DNA of 64,000 nucleotides, from assembly GCF_016086655.4 (NCBI RefSeq), contig NC_052139.2:27284002-27348001 (forward strand), read 5' to 3'. The translations under genes were made by a program, and so were the position numbers. Position 1 is the first letter of the stretch. Each line of letters opens with the position of its first letter. This document shows positions 44,525 through 55,252 of this stretch, piece by piece. This DNA is from Lepeophtheirus salmonis. Taxonomy: Eukaryota > Arthropoda > Copepoda > Siphonostomatoida > Caligidae. The notes beneath the pieces were generated by a model. That model saw only the letters and a list, made by a program, of their open reading frames with translations, was not told the DNA's origin and did not search any database.

Positions 44525-45221
44525 TTTGATTTCAACAGTTTCGGTATGGGTTCCTGTTTTCGGTCTACGTTCTTTCTAATACATTATTAGTTTTGTAACA
44601 GGCATTTTAAACAAAGGGCGCCACTAGAAATTTCAGGCCCAAGAAATGATATTCAATACAAACAGAGCCGCAGCTACCTTATGTATACGCTGAGTGTTTA
44701 GTACCCCAATTTCCAACAGGTGCCCTGAGAACTCGTATAAAGGGGGCCTCAGTTTAAAATATATTAGTGTAGGGGGGAGCTTGGTATAATGAAGTTTGGG
44801 AAACCCTGGCTTAAGGGATACTATAGTTATCATGTTATAGGGCCTACTCTACACCACCCCTTCCCTCTTGTATTTACATTGTCTGGTCCCTAAAACTCAT
44901 TTTCTATATTCATAAGAAGCCCTTAGCTTTTTTGAACTCAAATAATACTGACTCACCCTGTCAACGTAAAAAATCTTTAGAAGATGCTGCAATTGAAAAA
45001 AAACAAAAAAACAGAAAATTCACTTATTAACTAAAGCTAACTAATTTTTTATAATATTTATTGTATTTTCTTTATATATTCGATATATGAAAAAAAACAC
45101 AAGAATTGAGACCGATAAGAAATATATCTCGGTTCGACTTTGTCGGTTCTAGTTCTAACGGTTCAAGAACCGGAACCACTTGAACAGATAGAACCACAAA
45201 ACCCCTAAGGGCACAACCTTG
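44345..45221 (-). mobile_element. Non-autonomous hAT-like element, copy B
   Basis: CAAGGTTGTGCCCAGTTCAG at the left and GGGCACAACCTTG at the right are terminal inverted repeats. The exact 8-bp duplication CTATTAAT occurs at 44337-44344 and 45222-45229. The interior read on the minus strand follows copy A closely (GAACCGACAAAGTCGAACCG, TATAAAAAATTAGTTAGCTT, GCTAAGGGCTTCTTATG). The left end is duplicated together with its flank (see 44271-44524), so the original boundary may be 44472. Confidence 0.88.
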
Positions 45222-46625
45222 CTATTAATCATATAATTTATAATATTATATGCTGTCAATATACTATTGTTACTCTGCCTGACGTCAAAATCTGTCTGTC
45301 CCGCCCAGCAGTCGATACAGTACATCAAATTGAAAATTCTAGCTAGCCCTATTACATGATGGTATAACCTTGTATTTCTATTGACCTTAATTTTTCATAC
45401 AAAATTCCTGTTGGTATAATTATATGAACTTGGTACAATTATTTGCTTGCTTTTTGAGAAGACTAGGGATTGAACATTTGAGGTTTTAGGTAATTTTGCA
45501 GGGAATATATTCGCCGTCAACATTTTTACAGCTGGTAATTTTGCCTATAGGAGATACAAGAGTAAAGTTCGAACGTAAAAAAAACGTAAAAAAGCGGCAA
45601 AAAATGTAGGTGGCCAAATTACCGGCGGCAAAAATGTTCGTGGGAAAGTTACCTATAACTATTATTCCATCTGTCTGGAATTCAGTTCAGTCTGGTCCAG
45701 TCCAACCCTGCCTATAGTCCTAAAATATATAAAATTCGATCCTTGATGACGTCATTCTAATTTCTGTTGGGCCTTGGAATTTTTTAAAACAATGTCGATG
45801 GTTTATTAAACCAAGTAAGAAATTTAATGTATCTATTAAGATCATTGCACATTTTTGTAAAAAATATTCATATTTTCATTATGGTACAAAATTATTCAAT
45901 TTTAACTTAGTTATATAATTTATTGTATTATATAGCCAGGGCGTCATCAGAAGAGGCCTGGAGGGGCTGTAGCCCCTCCCCCAATTAAGTATTTTTTGTT
46001 TTTTTACTAAAAAATGCAATATTTGAACTTTAATTTTCAATTTTTTTTAACAGCTATGGATTTTTGAAATTTTTTTCCACGAAATTTAATATTTGATAAT
46101 TAAATATTGTTTTATTTCTACCAAATAACTTACTTATACAATTTATTTTCAAATATATGTATAATCCTGCGGACGCCGCCCCTGATGAGAGAAAAATTAA
46201 AAAATGGAAAAACACACTCAGTGAAATACCGAGGGACAAGTGGGACTGGATGAGAATGCAGTCCAAGGTTCTAAATTAGAACCGACAGAGCAATAGTCTT
46301 AAGGACAGATAGGATCGGTCCAAAGACTGGACCGGACCGAATAAATAAGCACGTAGATATCACTAGTGTTGTTTCCATGTCTATTTAAGATAAATGTAAT
46401 AAAAAAATTTCCATCGACCCTTGAAATATTTAAGATACAGCACTTTCGGAACAAAGGCGTAGCATCTACGCTTAAAATAGCTGGATTTCCCCAAAAAGAA
46501 AATAAGCAAAAGCACTTTAACAAAGACAATAATAACTTATTTAATATTATATCTATATTTCCCATTATTAACTTGTTCAATTCTTTGTTAGACCTCTAAC
46601 TGAGGAGATCAGATTATTATTTCTG
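45222..46625. other. Intergenic, repeats
   Basis: 45280-45318 is an inverted match to about 1674-1708. 45942-46190 is a short element with CAGGGCGTCATCAG at one side and CTGCGGACGCCGCCCCTG at the other, related to the 22260 element in inverse orientation. No gene is supported. Confidence 0.5.
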
Positions 46626-47461
46626 CACATACTGAACACTTACTAACTCAATAAATAATTAAGGTTGAGTGATTAAGATTAATTCATATTTCAATATACT
46701 AAACCATATATAATTAGTTACAAAGCAAAAAAAGACATGGGCTCTCCAGCTTACATAAAAGTCGACTAAATAACACTTGAACGTGAGCGACAAATTTCCA
46801 TTCTTGCACTCCAGGTAGTTTGGCGTCTCCAGGACTACCGTCTACACGGTCAGTAAAACTGAAACGTTTGTGAGGAAGAAGGAATCTGTCAAAAAGGCCA
46901 TATTGGATTCGGAGGAGTTAAAGAAAACAGTACAGATCAACCCCATCAAGTCCATGAGGGCCCATGTAAGAGATCTCAGGATTTCCCACCAGACTGTCCA
47001 GAAAGCTATCAAAAAAGTGGGTGAAAGGAGCCTTGTGAGGGTAGAGAGCCCACTTTTGATACCAGCAATGAAAGAAATCCATCTTCTCCATTGTATGACT
47101 CTTTCTTGACACTTTTGGCCTCCTACAGCCCTGATGCCAACCCCCTCCCTACCCCTTTTTGGGCATAAGTTTAGAGGAAGGACTGAAGTGTCTGTCATCC
47201 AAACACCAAGGCCCTCAAAGCCACAGTCAGCCAGAACTGAGACGCCATGATAGGGGACTACATCTGTAGTGTGTGCCTGGCCTTCCGCCATCGCCTAGAA
47301 GCCATCATTGCCCCTAAGGATGGCTACATTAATTATTGAGAGAGTTCAGACACAAATCTATTTATAGTATAAATCTTGTTGAAATTCAAATGTTATTTAA
47401 TCATTTATATCTTCTTGAATTTTAAAATTCAAAGTTTTTAGATTTTAATGGACCACTTGGT
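46626..47461 (+). mobile_element. Mariner deletion derivative, copy 1
   Basis: Left end ACTGAACACTTACTAACTCA, right end GATTTTAATGGACCACTTGG. It encodes the N-terminal DNA-binding part (SEELKKTVQINPIKSMRAHV, DLRISHQTVQKAIKKVGE, then ESPLLIPAMKE) and, after a deletion, the C-terminal end including a YSPDANP-like PTALMPTP segment and a final GGCTACATTAATTATTGA. The stretch with the first two catalytic aspartates is missing. Confidence 0.83.
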
Positions 47462-47813
47462 AAAGGGGAATGCCCGGATGCAAATGATCTTGCTTCAACT
47501 TTTTCCAATTGTCTTCCTCATTTTAGTTATTTTTATTCTTATGGACTTTTTTTATAAAATCAAAGTTAAACAAGGACTTTTTAACATTACACAACTTATT
47601 TTGACTTTTCTCTTCGATGAGACTGTCCAAGACTCGAGGTATACGATAGAAAAGTCTTTAAAAGAATAATAACTAGACATTTGAAAAAAAAATGCTGAAG
47701 TCTGTGGTGTGGCAATGTGTAAACCATATTAACCCTGGTTTCAGCAGATGGATTTCTCAAACATTTCATGGATGCAATTGCAAATATTCAGGGTCGTGCC
47801 TTACTTTTATTAA

Positions 47814-47969
47814 GAAATTTAATAAAATGAGCTGGTTAGGTTGCGTTGAATATAGATTACAATACTATTCTGGTGGAAAATTGAATAACTAATACGTGAT
47901 TCATCCCCCCAGGAATATTATTGTAATTTATATTCAAGACAACCTAACAAGCTCATTTTATTAAATTTC
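47814..47969. repeat. Long imperfect hairpin (about 60-bp arms, 35-nt loop)
   Basis: The left arm (GAAATTTAATAAAATGAGCT...ACTATTCTGG) pairs with the right arm 47909-47969 (CCAGGAATATTATTGTAATT...ATTTTATTAAATTTC) at nearly 90 percent of positions. It could be a MITE or a transcribable hairpin RNA. Confidence 0.85.
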
Positions 47970-48474
47970 GTAATAGATATTAAAATCTTGATTGATCAAA
48001 AATCAATCTAGATCGATTTAAATGCTTTTTTTTTAATTGACATATAAAGTCTATTCTATAACTTTAGCTATGTTGTAAAGAAAATTGATAAAAAAGATAT
48101 TCGCCTCTAAGTAAGGTCCATCATTTTATTTTATTTTTTGGTGGTTATATACATTTTTATGACTTATAATCAAGATAGTCTCATTAATAATTCCTATTTC
48201 AAATGTTGAAATGTTTGCATTAGTTTATTTTTACTTTCATTTTCATCTAAATAGTTCTTTCATGTCGAAATATGTCCCTGAATCGTACTTATACCCTAAG
48301 CCTTTATTCAAAAAAGTCCTTAAATTCTTCAATTCTTATAGAGTTTGAAATTTTTAATGGTCATTTTCTTGTACCTACTACTCCTTAAATAACAATAATA
48401 AAGGTGGATTTCAGCCTAATGACGAAAATGTTGTTACATGGAGTAATTAGTGATGTAAATTGTGTTTTTATTGG

Positions 48475-48865
48475 AGGCCCGTTTTTTTCATTATTATCAG
48501 AAGTATTAATTTTATATTCCTTTGCAGTTGTCACTATTATTTAATTCCAGAGTAGTAAATATCCTTTCCTAAATAGATGCAATTATATACAAAGCTTGAT
48601 TACACATTCCTGTGGCGCTTAAAAACAGAACATACTCTAAGGATTTGTTGCTGAGTTATAATTGTAAGTTCTTCTCAGAGTAGAATTTGGAATCAACATT
48701 GGAGTAATTCTTGCCAATTTCTTTGTTTATTTCCTTGTCACATCTCTTCCCTTGCTACAAGTGATTGCAGCGGATCTCTTCGAAAAACATTCTTCAAATT
48801 GTCAGGGTTACCATGTTGATTTTTGATTTTTTTTAAACCTTCCCATTCTACAGAAAATTTTCATA
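48475..48865 (+). repeat. Dispersed repeat family A, copy 3
   Basis: Shares CCTTTCCTAAATAGATGCAA, TTGGAGTAATTCTTGCCAAT and the CAGGGTTACCATGTTGATTT ending with copy 1. Confidence 0.7.
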
Positions 48866-49868
48866 TGTACATATAATATTATAAACTACTTGGGAAACTA
48901 CTCTGGGGAAAATTGCCCACGGAAGATTGACCAGGAGAAAATTACTTGTATTTTTTTCAAACTTTGTGATGATAAGTAATAACAAAGTATAAATTAATAT
49001 TATTTATGTCAAATATATAAATAAATTTGTTTGTTTCATCCCCCTTCAAGTGTAAGTAACATTATTTCAATACAATTTCCTTGTAATTTTTTAAATCAAT
49101 CCAATCTTTTAAGAAATGGATCCAGAAGATTGGTAAGGAACAGGAGGGAATAAATAGTCCAGGGCCTCTTAAAATATGTTTAAATGCCCTCCACCATCGG
49201 ATTTGCCCGGGGGTAGCTTGGGATTCCTAGAAGCCATCTTCAATACATCGAAGGAATCCCTCGGGTTGCGCGAGGTTCCCTGGGATCCCCCTGGATCCTT
49301 AAAACCCACCACTGATTCATACAATATATCCAAGGAATCCCTCATAAACCAAAAAATAGTTTAAGCCCTTAATTTGTAAATTGAAAATCCCATTTTTTCT
49401 GTGTTTTTACGCTATTTAACTCTTTCATCTAATGGATGCTACGTTACATGTAAATAACATTATTTATATTTCAATAGTCATATAATTTTGTAATGGGTAC
49501 AATCAATTTTAAATTACTTTATTTGTTTTTCTTTTTGGAAGTGTTAGAGTGTCTAACTGAATTCTGTTGGAAATAATTGATCTCATCCTGTGAGTTTGGT
49601 GCATAAAATAAAATTTTAATGATTAAAATTTGTTTAAACACATATCTATATTTTATAAATTCTTGCATAAAATAAATTTTTAAAGACATAGAATGAAATC
49701 AAGTTATTTGATAAATCTTTTAATTATAAAATTTTATCATCATATTTTCTATCAATATTGAGAATATGCTTAATTAATGTCTTGATGTTTTTTCATTTTG
49801 TTGAAAAATATCATCTCTATCGTGTTGAATAATCTGGACAAAGATTCTACTTTTTTTAAATCCTTCAA

Positions 49869-51000
49869 TTAGATGCGACTAGATGATACAATTAGAATGC
49901 GAAGATGTAACACACAAATTAATTGCAATATGGAACCCTCCACCCCACTGTTTGTCCTGGGCTCACCATTTTTTGTTCGATCAAACACATTGCATAATTT
50001 TATGAGATATCTTAGTGCAACTCTTTGCATGTTGTTTCTTCTTCGTCTTAATTTTCCAATGTATGTCAATTCGAAATATGTAACAAATTCAATGGGGATA
50101 TTTTCATCTTCAGGTAGTACTTCAAATATATATATATATCTCACATTATTTGGTGGTAAAAATGCGAGCGAGGAAAATGGTTTCATTCAGAAACTGAAGT
50201 CATTTTCTCTGTGATAACGTTATTTAAAGCCAAGATGGACAATTTTCTTGTATAAATTTTGAGAGAAATGAAAAAAACAACCATTCAATTCCCGATAAGG
50301 GACAATAGCATTAATATGGGCAGTTTCAAAATTAGCTAAAATAGAGTAAGAAGCTTCTAAAATCCTTTTCTTTCATTTTTGATAAAATATTAATATACTT
50401 CTGTTTGTAAGAGAAGAAATATTCTTGGGATAAAAGTGACGATTGCGTAAATTGTAACAACTTGATAGTATATGTTAGGTGCCCAAGTTTTGCAAGGTCT
50501 TCAAATCCTGGATTTGTACAAATTTAGTAATCCGATTTTGGTCATTTTTTCAAGAATCATACAGTATAAAATTTCCTCTATTTTCGTGCAATCCTGCAAA
50601 CTGTGATGGAATGGAATATCCTGTCTGAGAGAGAGGAGCAGATGGGAAATTGTGAGTCTCTTGTTTCCAGCTTCTAACGCATCGGGATATATTTCTTAAT
50701 GCATGTAGCTGTGCAATGGTTCCACGACTAAGATTTGACATACTATTGGAGACAAGATAGTGTGTTGATTGATGAGGGTTGGCTTTAGAATTTTCTTTTG
50801 GATACTTTTTAAATTCAATAGTCTTCAATTCATCATTTGTCGCCTCATGACAGTGTGCATTGGTAAATTTATGAATTGGGATACTTTCTAATTCTGAATT
50901 AGTATGAACTCTTCACTTGGAATGCTTTAACTTTCTTTGAGTGCATTTCCGGAAAAAAATCCTATATTCGAATGTTCGCCATTCTAGTGATAAATGTACT
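49869..51000 (-). mobile_element. MULE / FLYWCH-type transposase remnant
   Basis: Minus-strand fragments appear in correct order. A FLYWCH-like end with KFTNAHCHEATNDE is near 50860. A linker follows (QLHALRNISRCVRSWKQETH, then GNFILYDS) at 50550-50828. The MULE core is ANFETAHINAIV and LNGCFFHFSQNLYKKIVHLG at about 50250-50330. The terminal part EFVTYFELTYIGKLRRRR, then GEPRTNSGVEGS, is at about 49930-50120. GCxFHxxQ and RTNxxVEG are hallmarks of the family. Stops and frame changes disrupt it; ends not identified. Confidence 0.82.
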
Positions 51001-51475
51001 GAAATTCATCCACAGGCAACAAACTGTTTCTTTCACTATTGATTAACTTTGCCATTTTGCAGAAATAAGTAATATGAAACCACAAGAAAACTGAATATCG
51101 ATTTGTATGATGCGTGTCATATATAAAGAAAATTATAACTGAGAGTTCCTAATGAATTAAAGTGTCAAACATAAAATATAGAAAAACTGCAGTATTCAGA
51201 TTGCGCCTTTGAGCAGATTTGAGCCTTGGACAAAGGATTTTTTATATCTTTACACCGGCTCACATCAATAGGGAACAAATTATATTTATACAAAGTACAA
51301 TTTCTTATATATACATTTAAAAGCACATAAACTCCATTGCCTAGGGATTTTACTTTAATATTGCAAAATGTTGAAACTATTATGGCCAAGAATTAAAATT
51401 TATGTTTAATTAAGATAATAAGTTTAAATATAGCTGTATCCAAATGTTAATAGAAATACAAAGTTATAACATAAA
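51001..51475. other. Intergenic, nothing recognised
   Basis: AT-rich; short open frame at 51165-51389 unsupported. Confidence 0.4.
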
Positions 51476-51600
51476 GCTTTTCCTACAGATGCTTGACTTC
51501 TACCTCCCTTTTTAATAGTGACGTCAAAGAGTATATGTGTTACCAGGAGTACTCTTTGACGGCTGTTGAAAAGCGTGGGGGAAGTAGAACATTTGTAGGA
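51476..51600. mobile_element. Foldback element with TGACGTCA arms
   Basis: The left arm (TTTTCCTACAGATGCTTGAC...AGTGACGTCAAAGAGTA) pairs with the right arm (GTACTCTTTGACGGCTGTTG...ACATTTGTAGGAAAA) around a loop of about 15 nt. The same arm sequence occurs at 4579-4623, 44271-44317 and 44398-44444. Confidence 0.8.
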
Positions 51601-51816
51601 AAACTGTTACGAAGTATACAGCAGTATTTCCTGAATACTTTTCCAATTTTCTCCAAGGATTTTTGTTTCATTTTTTTATTTTTAAGTGATCTCATTTTTT
51701 ATGGGGATGAACTAACAAATAGTCAACATTATCTACATATTTATTCCGATCTTAATGCCAATTTCATGACGTCATGCTTCGTAAATAGAGGATTAAGGCA
51801 ATCGAAGGAAGATAAT

Positions 51817-52259
51817 TCTAAGAGACTTGTGAGGGCAGGGAGACCACTTTTTACACCAGTAAGGAAAGAAATTTATCTCCTTCGTTGAAAGAATATTTTG
51901 ACTTCTTTTTTTTGACACTTTTAGCCCCCTACATCCCTGATGCTATCCCCTTCGACTTCGCCTTTTGTGTGCATCTCGAAAAGAAGGCATGTAGTGTCCG
52001 TCATCAAAACACCAAGGCCCTCAAAGCCATTGTCAGCCGTTATTTGGACGCCATGGCAGAGAACTACATCCGCAGCGGATGCCAGGCCTAACACCTAGAG
52101 GCCATAATTGCTACTAAGGACGGCTACATTAATTATTAAGAAAGCTCAGACACACATCAATTATAGTTAAATTTTGTTGAAATTCTATGTTAATTAATAA
52201 ATTATATCTTATTGAAGTTTAAAATTCATAGTGTTCAGATTTTAATGTACCACTCGATA
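51817..52259 (+). mobile_element. Mariner deletion derivative, copy 3 (5' truncated)
   Basis: Starts inside the N-terminal domain (KRLVRAGRPLFTPVRKEIYL) and carries the same deletion junction as copy 1 (GACACTTTTAGCCCCCTACA). It continues with IPDAIPFDFAFCVHLEKKAC and AMAENYIRSGCQA to the end ATTAATTATTAAG and the right terminus TTTTAATGTACCACT. Confidence 0.82.
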
Positions 52260-53384
52260 GAAGACAAGGTATACTCTTCTAAGCTCTTCAACTCTGTCAA
52301 CCATGTTTGCAGCCGTCACTCCATGTGACGTTATTGGAACTTTGAAGGTGAATATTTAATAAGATGATAATTTTGTCTAATCATGGACTTTATTAATAAT
52401 AATTGCTGTGTATCTCCTTCCATCCCCTGGATACCTTATCTCCATAACCTTTGGAATCCCAATTTTAATGTAAGTTTTAGCAGTGGCTGGGTGGTATGGG
52501 TAACTCATTTGAGCAATCTCAACGATATTATGTCTAGAAATCAGAGGTCAATTTTTCTTTTGGCCGTTGAGGAATATCTACTTTTGATGTGGGGTGACAC
52601 CTACCACTCTCGTTGGGTATGAAGTCTGTATGTGACTGCAACTTTGCTATTCTGGAGCCACTCGGCCTTTCTAATCTCCTTCTGTCTCCCTCTTATCTCA
52701 CCGGGCGAGTCCATCCTTTCGTGGAGGTCAGGTGGAGTACTCGCTCTCTATCTACGGAAGCAGTCGTTATTGGGTTATATAGGGCGGATCAAAATATGCT
52801 CTCTCTCCGGTAGAAGTCGTCATTGGGAGTGAATTGAGTCCTTACTGTCAATCTTGAGATAAGTTTACCATATATAGTAAGTACTTTTGGTAGGTAAAAA
52901 ATCAGACGAAAATAAAAATGGTAATCCTGGCAATTTGAAGAATGCTTGAGAGGAGAACAACTTAGCTGTCATGATGTTTCACTAAATTAGCTATGAGATA
53001 AAAGTCCATTACGAATCCACCAAGGACTTTCACAGAATTTTTTGTATTCAATCTTCCATTTTTCTCTGAGTCTAAGGATCAACAAAAATATATAATCGTA
53101 CAAATTTAGACATTTAATTTATTCAAATATAAATGTTTCTCATTCATTGACATCAAGTAATACTCAAGACAGGTGATTAGTATTTTAATGATTGATTATT
53201 GGACATTTGTTCATTCTATGTACTAAAAATATAAACTTTGAGTCCCCACATCTCTCCATAAATTATGATGTCGATGAAAACATTTTATAGTAATTCCATG
53301 TTTGTGAAGAATCTACAAACTACCAACTGATTTTGAACCATGTTTTCTGTTTATTGTGGAAGGAAAAGTGGCGTGATCCCAAGT
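52260..53384. other. Intergenic, no supported gene
   Basis: Short overlapping open frames (52383-52832) lie in a locally GC-richer stretch but show no domain. 53090-53310 contains part of the TTTTGGGG-type MITE (ACAAATTTAGACATTTAATT; AACTTTGAGTCCCCACATCT). Confidence 0.45.
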
Positions 53385-54045
53385 GATCCATAATATTCTT
53401 AACAATTTGAATTTTAAACTTCAGCAAGATATAATTTATTTATATTAAAATTTTAACAAAATGAATACTATAAATAGATATGTGCCTGAACTCTCTTAAT
53501 AATTAGTGTAGCTACCCTTAGCGGTAATGATGGCTTCCAGGTGGCAAAAGGCCGCAGGACTGCAATGACCAAAAAGTATCAAAAAAGAGTTTAAAATAGT
53601 CTTTCAACGAAGGAAATAAATTTATTTCACTACTTGCGTAAAAAGTGGTTCTTCCATCCACTTTTTTGATAGATCTCTGGATAGTCTGGTGTGAAATCAC
53701 GAGATCTCTTGCATGGTCCCTCAAAGACTTGAGGAGATTGGTCTGGGCTGTTTTCTTAAACTCATTCGGATTCAATTTGGCCTTTTGATAGAGTCCTTCT
53801 TCCTCTCTAACGTTTCGGACTTGTTGACGGCGTAAACAGTGGTATTAAAGACGCCAAAAGGCTTGGAGTGTGCAATGGAAATTAGTCGATCACGTTAAAA
53901 GTGTAATTTTCTCGACTTTTACGTAAGCTCAAGTTTGTTTTGCTTTGTAACTAATTCTTGATACTTTGATATATCAAAATATGAATGAATTTCAATCACT
54001 CAACCTTAATTAATTATTGAATTAGTAAGTGTACTGATTTTTCGA
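53385..54045 (-). mobile_element. Mariner deletion derivative, copy 4
   Basis: On the minus strand: left end TACACTTACTAATTCAATAA; N-terminal domain NPNEFKKTAQTNLLKSLRDH, then LVISHQTIQRSIKKVDGR; the shared deletion junction (GATACTTTTTGGTCATTGCA); a further deletion removing most of the C-terminal region; and the final codons CTGGAAGCCATCATTACCGC. Confidence 0.82.
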
Positions 54046-54445
54046 GTATCTTTTATAGTATGTAATGACCAATACAGTTTTATAAAGCTAAACTATCTAA
54101 ATATATTAATGCTGAGTTAGCGAAACACCTCTAGGGAAGTATTCGCGTTGGAATTTGAAGGGAAGGAACAGAATAGTAAAAAAATACAAAATAATTGATA
54201 ATTTTTGACATGGATAAACGATTGATATAACAATATAATAATATTGAAGCAAATAAGTATTGTGCACAAGACATTGTATAAGTACCTTTGTGCAAATTAA
54301 GAAGTAAAATATATCATTTTGTTTTTTAATTTTATTAGGTGTATAATCATCATACTATGATATATCCAATACATCTCTTCTCAATCACGAATACTCGCCC
54401 ACGAGTAAATCTACAAAGTTTTTGGGCAGTATTTGCAACTAGGAA

Positions 54446-54730
54446 CTATGGTCCCTTCGTAGATACAAATTTTGTAGCCTTCAAAACAATTTCTGCATCT
54501 TTTTTGTGACTCAGTTCCAAACCTGTATTTCCTTGATCTTCTTTAGGAATGAAATACTGTATCAAATTAAAAAGAGAGTGATGCTTCTCCTCAAGATATC
54601 GTCTGTAATTTACGTCATATACAGCAAAGCCGATCCCAACTCCAAACGAGGTTAACAATGCAATTCCAAAATTCTGGATGACCTTACGAAATGGACTTGA
54701 TTTGACTCTTGTCGGCTCCTTACGTAACAT
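54446..54730 (-). CDS. Small single-pass membrane protein, unknown
   Basis: A 94-residue complete frame. It has a basic N-terminus (MLRKEPTRVKSSPFRK), then one hydrophobic Gly-rich segment at about residues 20-38 (NFGIALLTSFGVGIGFAVYD), then a polar tail with NYRRYLEEKHHSLFNLIQYF and many Lys/Glu. This layout fits a small mitochondrial inner-membrane or assembly-factor protein, but I recognise no family. It is divergent from the mitochondrial ribosomal protein gene, 522 bp away, which makes a mitochondrial role attractive but unproven. An upstream exon cannot be excluded. Confidence 0.55.
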   Translation of the reverse strand: MLRKEPTRVKSSPFRKVIQNFGIALLTSFGVGIGFAVYDVNYRRYLEEKHHSLFNLIQYFIPKEDQGNTGLELSHKKDAEIVLKATKFVSTKGP

Positions 54731-55252
54731 TACAGCAATTTATCGATAAATCTATAATATATAACAGCGCAAATAAAGAATAATATTTAAAAAAAAATCA
54801 TATCTACTTACGAATAATAAAAGAACAATATATAATTAATTGTTCCTAAGAGTACGTATTTATCATTTGTTATGAATATTTCTCTACCACAATGACGTAT
54901 TAAGATTTTTCCTATTTTGAAATAATCAAAAGACTGGACACATCATAGGAGACATGAACAAAATCAACTGTATCCAAGGCGTATTTTATTAAAAAGTATA
55001 AGTTTAGCTATACATCAATGAAAATGGATGTAAAAAGTCGATTTATACAGGCTTGATATCGAAAAGATGCATGCATTCAAATCAACATGAATTCTTTTAA
55101 TATTTTCATGTGAAAAGGTTGCGTAGGGTATTAGAATAATTGTCCTGTTTACATGCTTGTAGAAATATGTAAATATTTACATCATGATCATATGTCATTT
55201 CATAACAAATATTCGGAAGTATAATTACTAAATTTATCAGGGGAAAATAAAC
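54731..55252. promoter_or_regulatory. Divergent 5' region between small membrane protein and mL64 genes
   Basis: 522 bp separate the two opposing start codons; both promoters should lie here. AT-rich; no recognisable core elements. Confidence 0.35.

Larger units (their letters stand above)
47462..49868. other. Intergenic, repeats and one foldback
   Basis: No supported gene. It contains the foldback 47814-47969 and family A copy 3 (48475-48865). 49176-49364 is a locally GC-rich, Pro-rich open frame (TCCCTGGGATCCCCCTGGAT) with no domain. Confidence 0.5.

Noticed and set aside
49176..49364. Pro/Ser-rich short frame in GC-richer patch
   Set aside because: Looks like a collapsed local repeat (GGGATTCC / GGGATCCC words); no protein evidence.
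49873..50214. Plus-strand 113-codon frame with two hydrophobic segments
   Set aside because: Antisense to the MULE transposase fragment, which has clear family motifs.
50500..50520. Possible tRNA B-box (TTCAAATCC)
   Set aside because: No A-box, acceptor stem or cloverleaf around it. I found no credible tRNA in the window, though a covariance-model scan was not possible.
52383..52832. Three overlapping plus-strand frames of 66-79 codons
   Set aside because: None has a domain, and frames overlap; the coding case is weak.
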